Below are positions 48,486-60,816 of a DNA stretch of 64,000 bases, piece by piece. How positions within the stretch are numbered: the stretch's first letter is position 1; each line of letters starts with the position of its first letter. This DNA comes from Taiwanofungus camphoratus (Eukaryota; Basidiomycota; Agaricomycetes; Polyporales; Taiwanofungaceae): the NCBI GenBank assembly GCA_003999685.1, contig CP021232.1, positions 1,054,001 through 1,118,000 on the forward strand, written 5' to 3'. The notes under the pieces were generated by a model. The model was given only the letters and a program-made list of their open reading frames with translations. It had not been told where the DNA came from and made no database searches. The position numbers and the translations under genes were made by a program.

Positions 48486-50968
48486 CGTTCAAGGAGAAGG
48501 GAGAGTGGAAACAGGAATGAGAGGCGTGGTCCGACAGAAGTACACAATTAACAAGATGGCAGCTCGAGACCACAGTGGCAAGTCTTATGACGACAAGAGA
48601 CATAGAAGAGCGCTTTATCCGCAGGCCATGCACAGGCAACGTGTTCGACCAGATGGGCGATTGCGAGCCATCAATACATATCATCGGAACATCTCTTGCC
48701 ACTAGAGATTTCAAAACTAAAGAATCATCGATAGCAACAATACAGCACAAGCCTTCCCCGAAAGCGCACCAAGTATCGGCAGGGTGCTGACTTGACTATC
48801 AACGAGCTATGCATTGAGCGTTCCGATGGTAACTCACATAGCAAAGAACGCCCGCTTTCCATTGTGCCTGATAGGAACGGACGCAAAAGTAGGCGGTTCT
48901 CATGATCTTAGTATCAGCTATACCAACATATGAAGAATACCAGAGGTCCACTGCACCCCAATTAGCCAACTAGGGCAGAAGGCTTTCTAGCCCGGGGGTT
49001 TCTCGATGTTCGAGTGTAAAGCTTTTACCCATCTTGATATACATGGAACTCGTGGTGTAAAGCTAGAGCCCTAAAGATAACACCTGAAGAAATTCTGTAG
49101 TGCTTGGTGTACATTGCCCGGTTATTTCGGAAGATACTGCATTGAATAGGGTGTCCAGAATAAGACGTCAAATTGGCAAAGATGGTTATTTAGCAATATT
49201 GCGGTAAAACGTGGGAAACCGACTGTAAATGCAATCTCTACAGAGCACTCCGATCGGAAAGTCGCCTCCCAACCAAGAAATAGGACTGGTACTGATCCCT
49301 CGTAAGTCTCAAGTCAGGCTGGTATTTCATGACTGAGTAGATTGACATTGTGATTTCCAAGTCAAGAATGGACATCGACGGTCACCTGCAGAAATGAAAC
49401 AGAGTCACACCGACCTCTGCGCTCGCAATGCAGAATGAGTCTGAGGTCGATAGTGAATAGCCAACTTTGTAAGCTCTAAATATATTCGCGATGTCGCTTG
49501 CAAGAAGAAACGACACAAGACGTGTTCGAGAAGAGTTTTACACGCGAAATAATGAGGCTCGGGGTCTAGGAGATATCAAACAAAGGTGAACAATCCTAAT
49601 CAGCTTACATCCAGCTCGTGGACTTGGGAATGAAACCTTTGTTTGACACTTGCCGGTGTGTCCTTTATGTTTACTCTCTTTGGTCCCACCGATGAAACGC
49701 GTACGAAGCACTAGTGTCACGTGCGCGTACTGTTACCAGTCAGTATAGCATAGGTCCTTTAATGTTCATCAAATTCCATCGACAGTATTGCTTCCGCGAC
49801 GTCATCTGATTGGCACCAGAGTTGAATGCTAAGCTAATATCGTTCTTGTGAAGGTCTCTTTCTTCAACGGTTAGAAAGTCGTGCTGATTCTGTCTCCTTA
49901 TGGCTATCGCACCGGGTCTCGAAACACCGCATGGTAGACAATTCAAGCCAAGAAAATCTCGAAAGCTGAAACAGGTTAAGGAAGGTTGTGTCGCTAGCTC
50001 CAAATGTGGTTTCTGAAGGTGATTTTTGCACTGCGTCCTTGCATGGTGTGGAGCATGCGGCAGCACATGCCTCTCACCTGCCATCCATACGTCTGGGCGC
50101 TCATCGTCATCAGTAATAGGGAATTACAGATCACTTCTCAGCGTGGACACCCGTTTTACACCACGCACCTGGAAATATGTATCTCTTCTACGTCCAAAGT
50201 TCAGCTTCATGCTATTGCAATGCGTCCCAAGTAGACATGCCCATGGACATCCATCCTGGGATTTGACAAGGTGAGAGGATTATGAGTCAAGCCATCCATT
50301 GATTTCATAAGACGCTCTTGGTGAATTTGATGAGACCCGGAGCATTCATGGAGTCGAAACGCGATAGGAATCATTTCATTCCCTTCTCAAATTAGCGCCC
50401 ATCTCATAGCCTTTACTTATGACGCTTGGGGTGTGTATGTATATTCTTCTCTCTCCACTCACAATCACCTGGCTGTAGGATATATACGGCCATCATGCTG
50501 TTGCAAAAGATTCGTCTGGTCTCGACCCATCAATATTACGTTTTTCACAACAGCGACGCTTCTCGATCATGTGAAGACTAAGCTGTTGCGAGTCCTGAAA
50601 GTGAACTGATGGATCTTATAAGGTATTCTGTACAATAATCTACCCTGTCACACGACTGCTGATGCATCTGGAACTTTGGCAGGGTAACTGTACTTACTAA
50701 CAAGAGTACCACTCCTCTTGAACAGGGCATATTTGATGCCTCTTTTGCAGACACATATGGAAAGCTCGTGAAGAACCAAGCTGCGAAGCTTGCATGCACA
50801 TACATCGTGTATGGCCCATTGCCTGGCCCAGATGCTGTAATTACAGGCATGAGACACCCCCCGTTGCCAATATGTGCAGCCATCACCCTTATTAGATACT
50901 CAGCCATGCATCACCTTTCGCAGTCATTCCTGATACCGTGAGGCAAAAAGGTCGAAGCATACGGACTT
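48486..50968. other. Gene-poor stretch; possible distant piece of the glycosyltransferase relic
   Basis: No intact gene in 2.5 kb. There is an 11-bp inverted repeat (CAAACAAAGGT at 49577-49587 against 49635-49645) with a 47-nt loop. A plus-strand stretch at about 50745-50860 (YGKLVKNQAAKL...PDAVI) could be an earlier exon of the decayed glycosyltransferase that follows, but the match is weak. Confidence 0.4.
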
Positions 50969-51440
50969 GGTATTTTATTGCGCTGGTCTCCTCAGCAGTC
51001 AATCCTTGCCCGCCTGCACTACAAGGTTATGTAGTCCAATTTTTTTTTGATGCTAACAATGTCTGCTGTTCGACTTTTCAGGCGACAGGTTGATTCACCA
51101 CACATGGAGGCCAAGATGGAGTTGTAGAAGCTATGAATGAAGGCGTGCCTACGTGAGTCTCTCTACCGATTCTCGCATGTGGTGTGACGAGGGTTACACC
51201 TCCTCCGTAACATTTCAAGGGCTGCAGGATTTTCTGTTTCCAATCCGATCGGCTCACGAATGTAGTACACTTCACCTGCAAACTCAACATTGCATATGAA
51301 CTATTTGAGTACGAAACGAGAACGGCCTCAAGCCGGTGCACAGCACTGGAAGGGCACCGAATCCAACGGTGGAGGCGGTGTGTAGGGAACCAAGGGACGT
51401 GCTAGAGAGGGCTTTCAGTGAGGTGGGCAAAGCTTGTAGT
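50969..51440 (+). pseudogene. Relic of a UDP-glycosyltransferase
   Basis: Three neighbouring pieces read in the usual order for a UGT C-terminal half. 50969-51025 encodes GILLRWSPQQSILAR; 51081-51152, after a 55-nt intron-like gap, encodes FTTHGGQDGVVEAMNEGVPT, the UDP-sugar signature; and 51228-51440 encodes NVVHFTCKLNIAYELFEYE, then in another frame GLKPVHSTGRAPNPTVEAV and EPRDVLERAFSEVG. The last piece changes frame internally, and WSPQQSILARLHYK has lost the expected HPAT-like part. No intact N-terminal half is visible. This is a dead host gene copy, not a functional enzyme. Confidence 0.75.
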
Positions 51441-52281
51441 CGAAGCACTGCGTCGGCGCTTGTATACGGAGATCTTTTGCCTGTTCCCCGTTTATAGACT
51501 TGACATGCTACGAGTTACACATGAGTCCTTTTTTGTCTCATCATGATGAGCTGCAGCTGAACAGCGTTCCTCATCAGAAATGATGTCCCTTCAAGACCGA
51601 CAAGAGACTGATATCAATGGTCACATACACCCCTGTCAGATGAGACATGTGGCATGAGAGAATATCGTTTTCCGGCGGATCCTGCTTCAACAAGGCACGG
51701 TAGATGCGAGCGCGATCGAGATGTCACGTGCGCTACTGGAAGTATTCCGAAACGGGCGCTAACACGTCCGTACTTGGTTTCAGTCCAAAATGTATCAGGA
51801 ATGCTACTCGAGCGACTTTAAACGGTCGCAAGGCCTTGCACAGTTGCTCACTTGGCATCAAGTACATTTCATTGTTGGGATTGTACTCTATTCACCGTAC
51901 TGCTACTCTACACACGACCGGTCGATCACTAGCCCCAGCATCCGCGCTCCGAAAAATCAATCTGTGGCCTCCGCGTTGCAGCCGCTGCCGCTGACAGACA
52001 GGGGACCCTAGTCCGGGATTAGCAGACAGGCACCGTCAGGTTAAAAGTTGGAATTTAGTACGAAAGTCGCGCATGCTTTCACCAGAAATGAGAAGTGGAA
52101 GCAGAGCTTCGTTCAAAAAATTTTACGGGTCGTTTCCGGTGACACGGTCATGAAGTTTTTGAGTTGTCCTAAAAATATCGAAATTCATCAAGCAACGAGG
52201 TAGGCATGAAAAATGGTCACGTCTGGTCATGCATTCAACAGTGGATGATGGGTTGCTGACCTGGAGCTCGGGAGGCTGACA
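51441..52281. other. Gene-poor stretch
   Basis: No recognised gene, RNA or repeat. A 96-codon frame at 51704-51994 has no domain and unremarkable composition. Confidence 0.5.
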
Positions 52282-53382
52282 ATGTCTAGAACATTTAACG
52301 CGCGCTCTGCCTATATGCGTTGTTCTGCTACTTTGCTTTCCGCTATCGTTAGCTTGTCGAATTTTAGTGTGGCGACCGCCCCCAAGATGCTTCTCGAAGT
52401 AAATCTTGCTCAAAGTACTTACCCGAGTCTCACCTTTGACGACATCATGGACATTCCGGATGACGACGTCAAATTCTGTCCCTCGTCGGCCGCCACAAGC
52501 TCCAGATGGAATGCAATGTCTTTAGACTTCATTTTGTCAGGCCATCTTTCAGCCGGAAATATTCTGTTGTCCTCGAATACAAGCTCTGGAGGCTCCCTGG
52601 AGCTCAGCGGTGCGACTGCTGAAGAAGCTGTTACGCATGCCGCTGAACTGGTCGTGAACGTCCTGAATCATGTCGATGCTGTCAACCCCTCGTACGCCGT
52701 CCAGGGCTGGGCACCCGCCGACGGCAATCCTTATGCTATCCTCGACCCTACCGAGTTGTCCGCCATTCTGAACGACCTGGAGCCAGACCGAAAACCTGAC
52801 ATACCCTGCGTTAATGTCGAGCCAACGGCCATCTCGAGGTCATATCCACCCGACTCTTTCGGGGTCCCGAAAAGCGTCTGCCACATGAGCACATTCGAAG
52901 ACCGGAAAATGACTTACGACGTCCGGCATCAACCCCTGGAAGTCAAGGACAAGGAAGGTGCTTGTGTGCCACAGTCAGAGCCCGCCCTGCGTGGTCCTTT
53001 CTCGGAGCTGCAAGTAAACAAATGCCGAACACCAGTCATGTCTCTGTGCGAGTTCAGCGCCCGCAGCCGCGACACGTTGACCGGCAAGCGCGCTGGCAGG
53101 ACGTCAGACCTCCCCGCCCCCGCACAGCGCCCGCGCCCGGCCCCGCCAAGGGGCGGCGTCTCCCCAGCCGTCGCACGCAGTATCACGCACATCCGCATGG
53201 CGCGCGAGCGTGCACAACACCTCGCGCAGACGCCGCCGCCGTCCAAGATGCCGAGCGTCCTAGGGCGCTGGCCTCGGGCGGCTGTCCAAGAGGCAGTGCG
53301 GCGTGGCCTGGGCGAACTGGAAAGTGCTGGACGCGCGTGCGCGCGGGCTCGGCAGGGCATTGTGGTAGAGGAATCAAGATGA
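52282..53382 (+). CDS. Intronless orphan ORF, hypothetical protein
   Basis: A single open frame of 366 codons starting MSRTFNARSAYMRC. I do not recognise it. Residues 1-30 are mildly hydrophobic and could be a poor signal, but a start at the in-frame ATG 52390 (MLLEVNLAQSTYPS) is as likely. The middle is acidic with DDIMDIPDDDV, and includes DPTELSAILNDLEPDRKP. The last third is Arg/Pro/Ala-rich and very GC-rich on the DNA, unlike the first part, and is probably disordered. It is one of the few long frames here without an intron. Antisense frames at 52929-53360 are shadows of the GC-rich part. It may be a lineage-specific gene or a chance ORF in a CpG-rich patch. Confidence 0.5.
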   Translation: MSRTFNARSAYMRCSATLLSAIVSLSNFSVATAPKMLLEVNLAQSTYPSLTFDDIMDIPDDDVKFCPSSAATSSRWNAMSLDFILSGHLSAGNILLSSNTSSGGSLELSGATAEEAVTHAAELVVNVLNHVDAVNPSYAVQGWAPADGNPYAILDPTELSAILNDLEPDRKPDIPCVNVEPTAISRSYPPDSFGVPKSVCHMSTFEDRKMTYDVRHQPLEVKDKEGACVPQSEPALRGPFSELQVNKCRTPVMSLCEFSARSRDTLTGKRAGRTSDLPAPAQRPRPAPPRGGVSPAVARSITHIRMARERAQHLAQTPPPSKMPSVLGRWPRAAVQEAVRRGLGELESAGRACARARQGIVVEESR

Positions 53383-54382
53383 GTGACGCTCCGCGTCTAG
53401 GACCTGGAGGTGCTGCGGTGCGGGGTATGTGCGTCCGCGTACGCGGGGATACTTACCTCTGGCACTGGCTGACAAAGTGCGCTGATGCGGCCGGGCTATT
53501 GCTTACTTTTTGTTCTGCTGTTTTCCGTTCTGTTGATCCCATCCTCCGCAAAGGGAAGTGTGCTTGTTGCTAGCGCGGTGGGTGCTGCGGTGTGACGGAG
53601 TCAATTGTGGTAGCTTGCATCTCAGATCAATGATATTCTTATCTGTTGTCTATCGCGCTTTCGAACGCGCAATTTTACTGTCTTGTCCCGAGGAATGGCG
53701 CGTCGGACGTGTATTCCCGAGAATTCGATGGCGATGAAGAAAACTTGTTCTAGAGTCTTCGCATGTTCCTGTACCCCTCTTACGTCCTCCGACCCGGTGC
53801 TGCAGGTCCCGGTTGTGTGTGCGATGAGTACGTCTCAATACTGTACATGGGCGATGTATGTTCGGACGGGAATGCGCGTTGTTGGCTTACATGGAAGTAA
53901 TTTCCGAGTATTAGTTCGAGAAGCATGCGATACATGACCATGGTTCACAGTAAATGGAACATAGTGCTCTGTTATGGAGGCGCAGAGCTTTCATGATTGG
54001 TACCGCAGGGGGCCCCAGTGGGTGAACCTACATGCAAAGAGTGGTACGACAGATGCATAGTTGCCACCGCATGTATGTGCGACGCAAACGTGCTGAGAGT
54101 AGTTGCAGCGGCCACACTGAGCGCATGCACGAGACGCCATGGATGATGGGATTTGTTATATTTCACGTAGAGAGGAATTCGGTGATTTGCGAACAGTTTT
54201 GTGATGAAAAGGCTGTAGAATATAGTCAAACCTACCAGACACATAGGACCAGCATCGGCCGCCGCAGCAGCACGAAAAGTGGCTTATAAAGGTGACCCAA
54301 AATTGGACAACGTGCCAGGCGTAAGCACGATTGACAGGGACGGCGAAATTATTCCGGATTTTGTGGTGTCACGCGCTCTGAT

Positions 54383-54396
54383 TGGCTGATCAGCCA
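54383..54396. promoter_or_regulatory. 14-bp perfect palindrome upstream of the ABC transporter
   Basis: TGGCTGATCAGCCA is its own reverse complement and lies about 195 bp before the start codon. It is a candidate site for a dimeric regulator (inference). Confidence 0.5.
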
Positions 54397-54524
54397 CAGA
54401 TCCGTCTCCTCTCACGCGTTCCCTGCTTACGCGCTTCCGCCGGCATATTCCATATATGGCTATCGACCTAAATCACAAGCCAGCCTTAGGAGGTCGTGGA
54501 ACTGCTGGCTGGCCCCAGCGCTCT

Positions 54525-54532
54525 TATATATA
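54525..54532 (+). promoter_or_regulatory. TATA box of the ABC transporter
   Basis: TATATATA, 58-66 nt before the ATG at 54591. It is a strong TATA box, as is common for inducible drug-pump genes. Confidence 0.65.
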
Positions 54533-54590
54533 CGCCCCTGTGGTCAGTTTTGCTTGTCCTGCCTCTATTCTATTCCATCTTTTGCTAATC

Positions 54591-57500
54591 ATGGATCCTG
54601 AACAGCTGTCGCAGGCAGAGGGGCATGACAAAGTCCCCGACTTGCCTCTCGGTCCCTCCGTCGCTGCCGCCTACGGAAATGCCGCCGTTCACAATGCTCT
54701 TCATCGCACTACCTCGGCGCCTCGTGACACTTCGCCCATCAGACGTACCACCTCCCGCGCATCCCATGTCGATGTCGGTCACTTTGACCCCTCTGGAGTT
54801 AGCGATCTCAGGCGCACGCTTTCGCAAATGACGGCTGAGCGGAAGCGGGTCTCAACTGACCGTAGGAGCGAAGGTGGAAAGCATAAATCCGCAGAATATT
54901 CTGACGCGACTTCAGAAATCACTCTTGCTCTCGGAGACGGGCCCTTTGATTTTGAGAAGACTCTGCGCAACCTCATCAAGAAGTCCGTCAATTGTCCCCT
55001 TCCCATGTTGTTCGTACATATTGAATGTGATTTTTTTTAGGACGGATCAGTCAGATATCAAACGACGAGAGCTTGGCGTTGTTTTCGAGAACCTCCGAGT
55101 CGTCGGCCTTGGCGCGGCGGAATCATTTCAGCCCACTCTGGGATCGACGCTCAATCCTTTTAGAATTGTGGATATTATAAGAAAATTTCGTAACCCTCCT
55201 GTCCGCGACATTCTCGTCGGTTTTGAGGGTGTAGTTCGTCCTGGCGAGATGCTTCGTGAGTTTCTTCCGTTCACGTTTGCTATTCGAAATTTGTTCGCTA
55301 AAAACATTGTCCGTAATTATAGTTGTATTGGGCCGTCCTGGCGCTGGGTGCTCCACGCTGCTGAAGACGCTCGCGAATCAGCGCAGCGAGTATCATGCGA
55401 TCGAGGGCAATGTTCAGTACGACGCGCTTACCCCTGAGGAGATCCACAAGCACTACCGTGGAGACGTCCAGTATTCCCCCGAGGACGACGTGCACTTCCC
55501 CACGCTTACCGTCGAGCAAACGCTCAAATTCGCTGCCAGGACGCGTACGCCGCGCACGCGCCTGCACAAGACGCGTGAGCAGCACATCCAAAACATCACG
55601 GACGTGCTCGCGATCATATTTGGTTTGCGCCACGTCAAGGGTACGTTGGTCGGAGATGCGAGCGTGCGTGGTGTGTCCGGTGGTGAGAAGAAGCGTGTGT
55701 CGATTAGTGAGATGCTTGCGGCTCGTGCGCTGTTGAACTCATGGGACAAGTATGTTTTATCAATAGTTTCTCTGACATGACTTCGTGCTAATGATAAATT
55801 TGCTCTTTAGTTCGACCCGTGGTCTTGAGTGAGTTCAGATGATATAATTTAAACACCTATTGCTGACGACTTTCATTAGTGCATCAACCGCCCTGGAATT
55901 CGTGCAAGCCCTCCGTCTCGCTACTGACATTTGCCGTCTTTCTACGATCGTCTCCATTTACCAGGCCGGAGAGTCGCTCTATGAGCTTTTCGACAAGGTT
56001 TGTGTGATCTATGAGGGTAGGATGGCGTACTTCGGCCCTGCGGACCGTGCCAGGCAATATTTCATCGACATGGGTTACGAGCCTGCGAACAGGCAGACCA
56101 CGGCCGACTTCCTTGTCGCGAGTGAGTATCTCCTTAGTAGCAAGGTCGATCTGTGGTAACCGTTTTCTGTAGTCACCGATCCCAAAGGCCGCATCTTGCG
56201 CTCTGGCTTTGAGTCGCGTGCGCCGCGAAATGCTATTGAGTTCGCCGATACATTCAAGCAGAGCGAATTTGCCGCCCTCAACCGTCAGGACATGGAGGAG
56301 TATCGTGCAGAGGTCTCCGGCCAGCCGCAGCGTTCGTCGATATACAAGCAGAGCTACCGGGCTGAGCATGCGAGGACCACGCCGCCGAGCAGCCCCTTCA
56401 TCATCTCGATCCCCATGCAGGTGCGGGCTCTCATGCTTCGCCGAGTGCAGGTCATCCAGGGAGCGTTGGCTGCCCAAGCGATCTCTCTCGCGTATGTGAC
56501 AGCATCCTGTTCTGTCTTACCGATTCTGACGGCTCCTGTGTATTGTAGCATATTCATTATCCAGGCTATCATTGTCGGCACAATTTTCTTGAAGTTGAGC
56601 ACGAACACAGCGACGTTCTTCTCGCGTGGTGGTGTTCTGTTCTTGTGAGTAGCACCACCTGATATGTCATATCTATGATTGCTGACGGTCTTTTTTCTGC
56701 AGCTCCATTCTGTTCGCGGCACTTTCGACTATGGCTGAAATTCCAGCATTGTTCGTTCAGCGTCCGATTGTCAACCGGCATTCGAAAGCGGCCATGTATC
56801 ACCCATTTGTCGAGGCGCTCGCTCTTACTCTCGTCGATGCTCCCATTACCGCTGTCACGATCATATTTTTCTCAGTCATTCTTTACTTCCTTGTTGGTTT
56901 ACAGAGATCAGCCGGACAATTTTTGTGAGTAGCTGTTTTCTCACCGGTATTTCGTATTAATTCTTTTTGATTAGTATCTTCTTACTTATCGTGTATACGA
57001 TGACCCTTACCATGAAGGCCTGGTTCCGAGCCATCGCTGCTTTCTTCAAGAGCGCGCCGCCTGCTCAGGCTATTGGTGGTATATCAACACTTGTCCTGGT
57101 TCTCTATACTGGTTATGCGATTCCCCAGCCTTACATGATCGGCGCTCTTCGATGGATCACGTACATCAATGTATGTGCTGCTTTGGACTTCGGACATTGT
57201 TTGCTGACTGATCTGGGTTCTATCAGCCCTTGAGATATGGATTCGAGGCTATGATGGCAAATGAATTCCGTACGCTTAAAGGATCATGTGCAGCTCTTGT
57301 TCCGCAGGGCCCTGGTTATGAGAATGTTACCCTTGCGAATCAGGCATGTACTACCGTGGGATCTGTGCCAGGACAGGAAATTGTTTCTGGGGTGAGGTAT
57401 ATAGCCCTCTCCTTCGGCTACACATACAGCCATCTGTGGCGCGTGAGTAATTCTCGCTTCATCGCAGGCATTTGTGTATCTGAAGTCACCTCGGTAGAAT

Positions 57501-60302
57501 TACGGTATCATCATTGGGTTTGCCGTGTTCTTCATTGGAATCCTGCTTACAGTGTCGGAGTTCAACACTGCGGTTGCTGGGCAGTCGAACGTGCTTCTGT
57601 TCAAGCGTGGATCGAAGACCAATGTCATCAAGGATACTGCGGATCCCAAGGATGAGGAGAGTGCCGCGATGGAAATGGTCCCCAGACAAACTGAGGCTGC
57701 ACAAGAGGCTCCGCTGAAGGCAATGACCAGTGTGCCCGTTGACAAGAATATTTTCTCGTTCCAGGATCTCACTTACGTCGTTCCTGTCCATGGTGGGCGC
57801 CGTCAGCTTTTGGATCATGTTTCTGGCTACGTTGCGCCCGGCAAGCTGACTGCGCTTATGGGCGAGTCCGGTGCCGGTAAGGCAAGTCGCATTTATATGG
57901 TAATTTTGCCTTACTAGAACTGAAGATTCTATATAACAGACCACTCTTCTCAATGTTCTTTCGGAGCGGACTATGGGTGGCGTAGTAACAGGCGAACGTT
58001 TTTTCAACGGAATGTCGCTTCCTGCGGATTTCCGTGCGCAAACGTATGTATCATGTGCTCCTTTTAGTGTTTCATCCTGAAATGTCTTGGATACAGTGGT
58101 TACGTGCAACAGATGGACACTCATTTGCCTCAAGCCACTGTACGTGAAGCGCTGTTTTTCTCAGCTAAGTTACGTCAGCCAGCCTCGGTTCCGATTGCGG
58201 AGAAGGAGGCCTAGTAAGTAGCGCCAGGTATCGCTTTTGCACATGCAACTGACGTTGTTGTGCAGTGTTGAGAAGTGCCTGAAGATGTGTGGGTTAGAGC
58301 ACGTTGCCGATGCTGTTGTTGGTTCTTTGGGTGTCGAACACCGCAAACGGACTACAATTGGGGTAGAACTTGTTGCGAAGGTACAGGTTTCAGTTTTTTT
58401 TGGTATTATAGATGCTTACAGTGAAAGTACAGCCTTCACTGATCTTTTTGGATGAGCCTACTTCTGGTCTTGACTCGCAAAGTGCTTGGGCTATTGTTTG
58501 CTTCCTTCGTGATCTCGCTGATAGTGGTCAATCGATCGTCTGCACGTGTGTACCATTTATACTTCCATCTTATGCGGTACTCATTAGTATTCAGAATTCA
58601 TCAACCTTCCGGAGAACTGTTCGAGGTGAGACCTTGAAGTGCTATGATGTTGATAGGTAACTTATTTGGTTTACCAGGTGTTCGACAGGCTACTTCTGTT
58701 GCGCAAGGGTGGTCAGACAGTCTATTTCGGAGACCTAGGAGACCAGTCGGCCACCTTGATTAACTACTTCCAAGGCAATGGTGCGCGCCCGTGTGCTGAG
58801 ACTGAAAATCCGTAAGTTTGCCCAGGTTTTATAAGAGCAGACATCTAAGTGATGTAGTGCGGAGTACATTTTGGATGTTATCGGTGCAGGTGCAACGGCA
58901 ACGGCTGATAAGAACTGGCATGATATCTGGTCACGGTCGCGGGAAGCCGAGAATTTGCAGCAAGAATTGGACACCATACACACTGAAGGAAAACAGCGCG
59001 GGCGGTCGGTGGGGGCTGGTATGGCTGGCGAGTTCGCGACCTCGTGGCCCTACCAGATGTGGACCTTGTTGCAACGTGACGCACAAGCGCATTGGCGAGA
59101 TCCTTCCTATATCTTGGCAAAGCTTGGCGCCAACATCGCAGGAGGTCTTCTTATTGGTTTTACGTTCTTCAAGTCCAAGTCCAGTATTCAAGGCACCCAG
59201 GACAGGTTGTTTGTGAGTTGCTAGTCCACTGGACATGCTAAACATTTATCAATTTATTTGTTGTAGGCCGTTTTCATGTCTATTATTCTATCGGTCCCAA
59301 TTTCCAACCAACTTCAGGTTCCTTTCCTTGAGATGCGTAAGATTTACGAAATCCGTGAACGCCACAGTAACATGTACAGTTGGACGGCGCTTATAACGTC
59401 CCAGTTCCTGGTGGAGATTCCGTGGAACATCTTTGGCTCGAGCATCTACTTTTTTTGTTGGTATTGGACTGTCGGTTTCCCGAATGACCGAGCAGGATAC
59501 ACATATCTCTTCTACGCTATCGCTAATCCGTTATACTACACTAGTATTGGACAGGCAAGTACAATTCAGTCTATGTTAAACTGTGTTGCTGACCCAATGT
59601 TGTAGGCTGTCGCAGCTATGGCTCCGAACGCCGAGATAGCGGGGCTTGTGTTCAGTTTCTTGTTCACCTTCGTGCTGTCATTGTGAGTGGTCACAGATGT
59701 AGAAGCGAACATTAGTTAATGAATACTCTTCATGTAGCAACGGTGTCTTGCAGCCGTACGCTGAGTTGGGATGGTGGCGTTGGATGTATCGCCTATCTCC
59801 TTACACTTACTTCGTCGAGGGCCTTATCGGACAGGGTGCGTGATTGTTTTCTTCGCCGTTTTCCATGTTTTACTCATTTGTCTTCAGTTCTTGGCCGTCA
59901 GCCAATTACTTGCTCCTCTGTGGAGCTAGTCAACATCCCGCCCCCTTCCGGTATGACGTGTGATCAGTATCTGGGTCCGTTTATTCAAACAGCTGGGGGC
60001 TATCTGACGAATGGGAATGATACGAGCAACTGCAAATACTGCGAGTTCTCAACCACCGACGGCTTCCTGGAATTGAGCTTCAATATCTACTACTCTAATC
60101 ATTGGCGCGACTTGGGCATTTTCTTCGCTTTCATCGTCTTCAATGTGAGATTTTCTCTTTATCACTTTTGGCTCTTGACTGATGTGCTTTATAGACTGTC
60201 TGTATTTATGTTATGACGTACTTGTTCCGCATTCGCAGCTGGGGTGGTCTAAACAATCTGGTTGCGAAGGTCAAGAAGCGTGTTGCTCGTAGAAACACAT
60301 AA
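54591..60302 (+). CDS. Full-size PDR-type (ABCG) multidrug transporter
   Basis: ATP-driven plasma-membrane efflux pump. Exons: 54591-54982, 55041-55255, 55323-55749, 55811-55828, 55880-56121, 56173-56491, 56549-56644, 56703-56924, 56975-57170, 57227-57442, 57498-57881, 57940-58043, 58097-58213, 58266-58380, 58433-58545, 58595-58625, 58678-58811, 58858-59212, 59267-59554, 59606-59682, 59738-59835, 59888-60144 and 60195-60302, giving 1,507 residues. NBD1 has the degenerate PDR Walker [10 protein letters not shown] (about 206), signature [10 protein letters not shown] (about 319) and STRGLD; then TMD1. NBD2 has GESGAGKTT (about 903-911) and LDEPTSGLD (about 1,025); then TMD2 with the Cys-rich outer loop (CKYC). 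Introns 11 (57882-57939) and 19 (59555-59605) use GC donors; intron 11 splits the NBD2 Walker A. Exon 4 is only 18 nt. Confidence 0.97.
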
Positions 60303-60816
60303 TCGTTTTCATGTTCTGGTCATGATAGACAAGATTATCATAGGATTCCTCACTGACGTAGATTTTTATGGACTTTGCTTTATAATGCTCCCACTGGAAT
60401 TAGAATCGTGGTTAGCTGCTTTCGATTGTAAGTTACCAAACTCATACATACATTTCCAGATACCACTGTCTGGTTTCATTATTTCAAGCTCAAAGAGTCG
60501 TAAATGTCAATTAAGCTATGGATACTGTGTCATTGAATTTTTGAGACGGCGCTCGTACAATGTTCTGTTTTCTACATGGAGCCATTTATTGTTTTACCTA
60601 GCAGCTAGCACAGTATTACCTTAAATAACTACCAGAACTGCTCAATCATAGACGTCTGAATGAACTCCTACTTACGAATCGTCATAACGTAAAATAGAAG
60701 ACAAATACAATGTAAGTCACTGAATCAACTAATCTCAAGACATCCTACACTGTCTCTCGGCAGCCCGCCGCAGGACTTTTGCCTCCGAGACAGCAGATCA
60801 ACGTGCTAAATGCTTA
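60303..60816. other. Intergenic between convergent ABC transporter and CCC1
   Basis: AT-rich, with the 3' UTRs of two convergent genes. No other feature. Confidence 0.5.

Larger units (their letters stand above)
53383..54590. other. Gene-poor stretch and ABC transporter promoter
   Basis: Nothing coding recognised. The right end is the ABC transporter promoter, with a 14-bp palindrome (54383-54396) and a TATA box (54525-54532), listed separately. Confidence 0.55.

Noticed and set aside
52929-53360. 143-codon minus-strand ORF rich in Arg/Ala/Pro
   Set aside because: GC-rich shadow of the orphan ORF on the plus strand.
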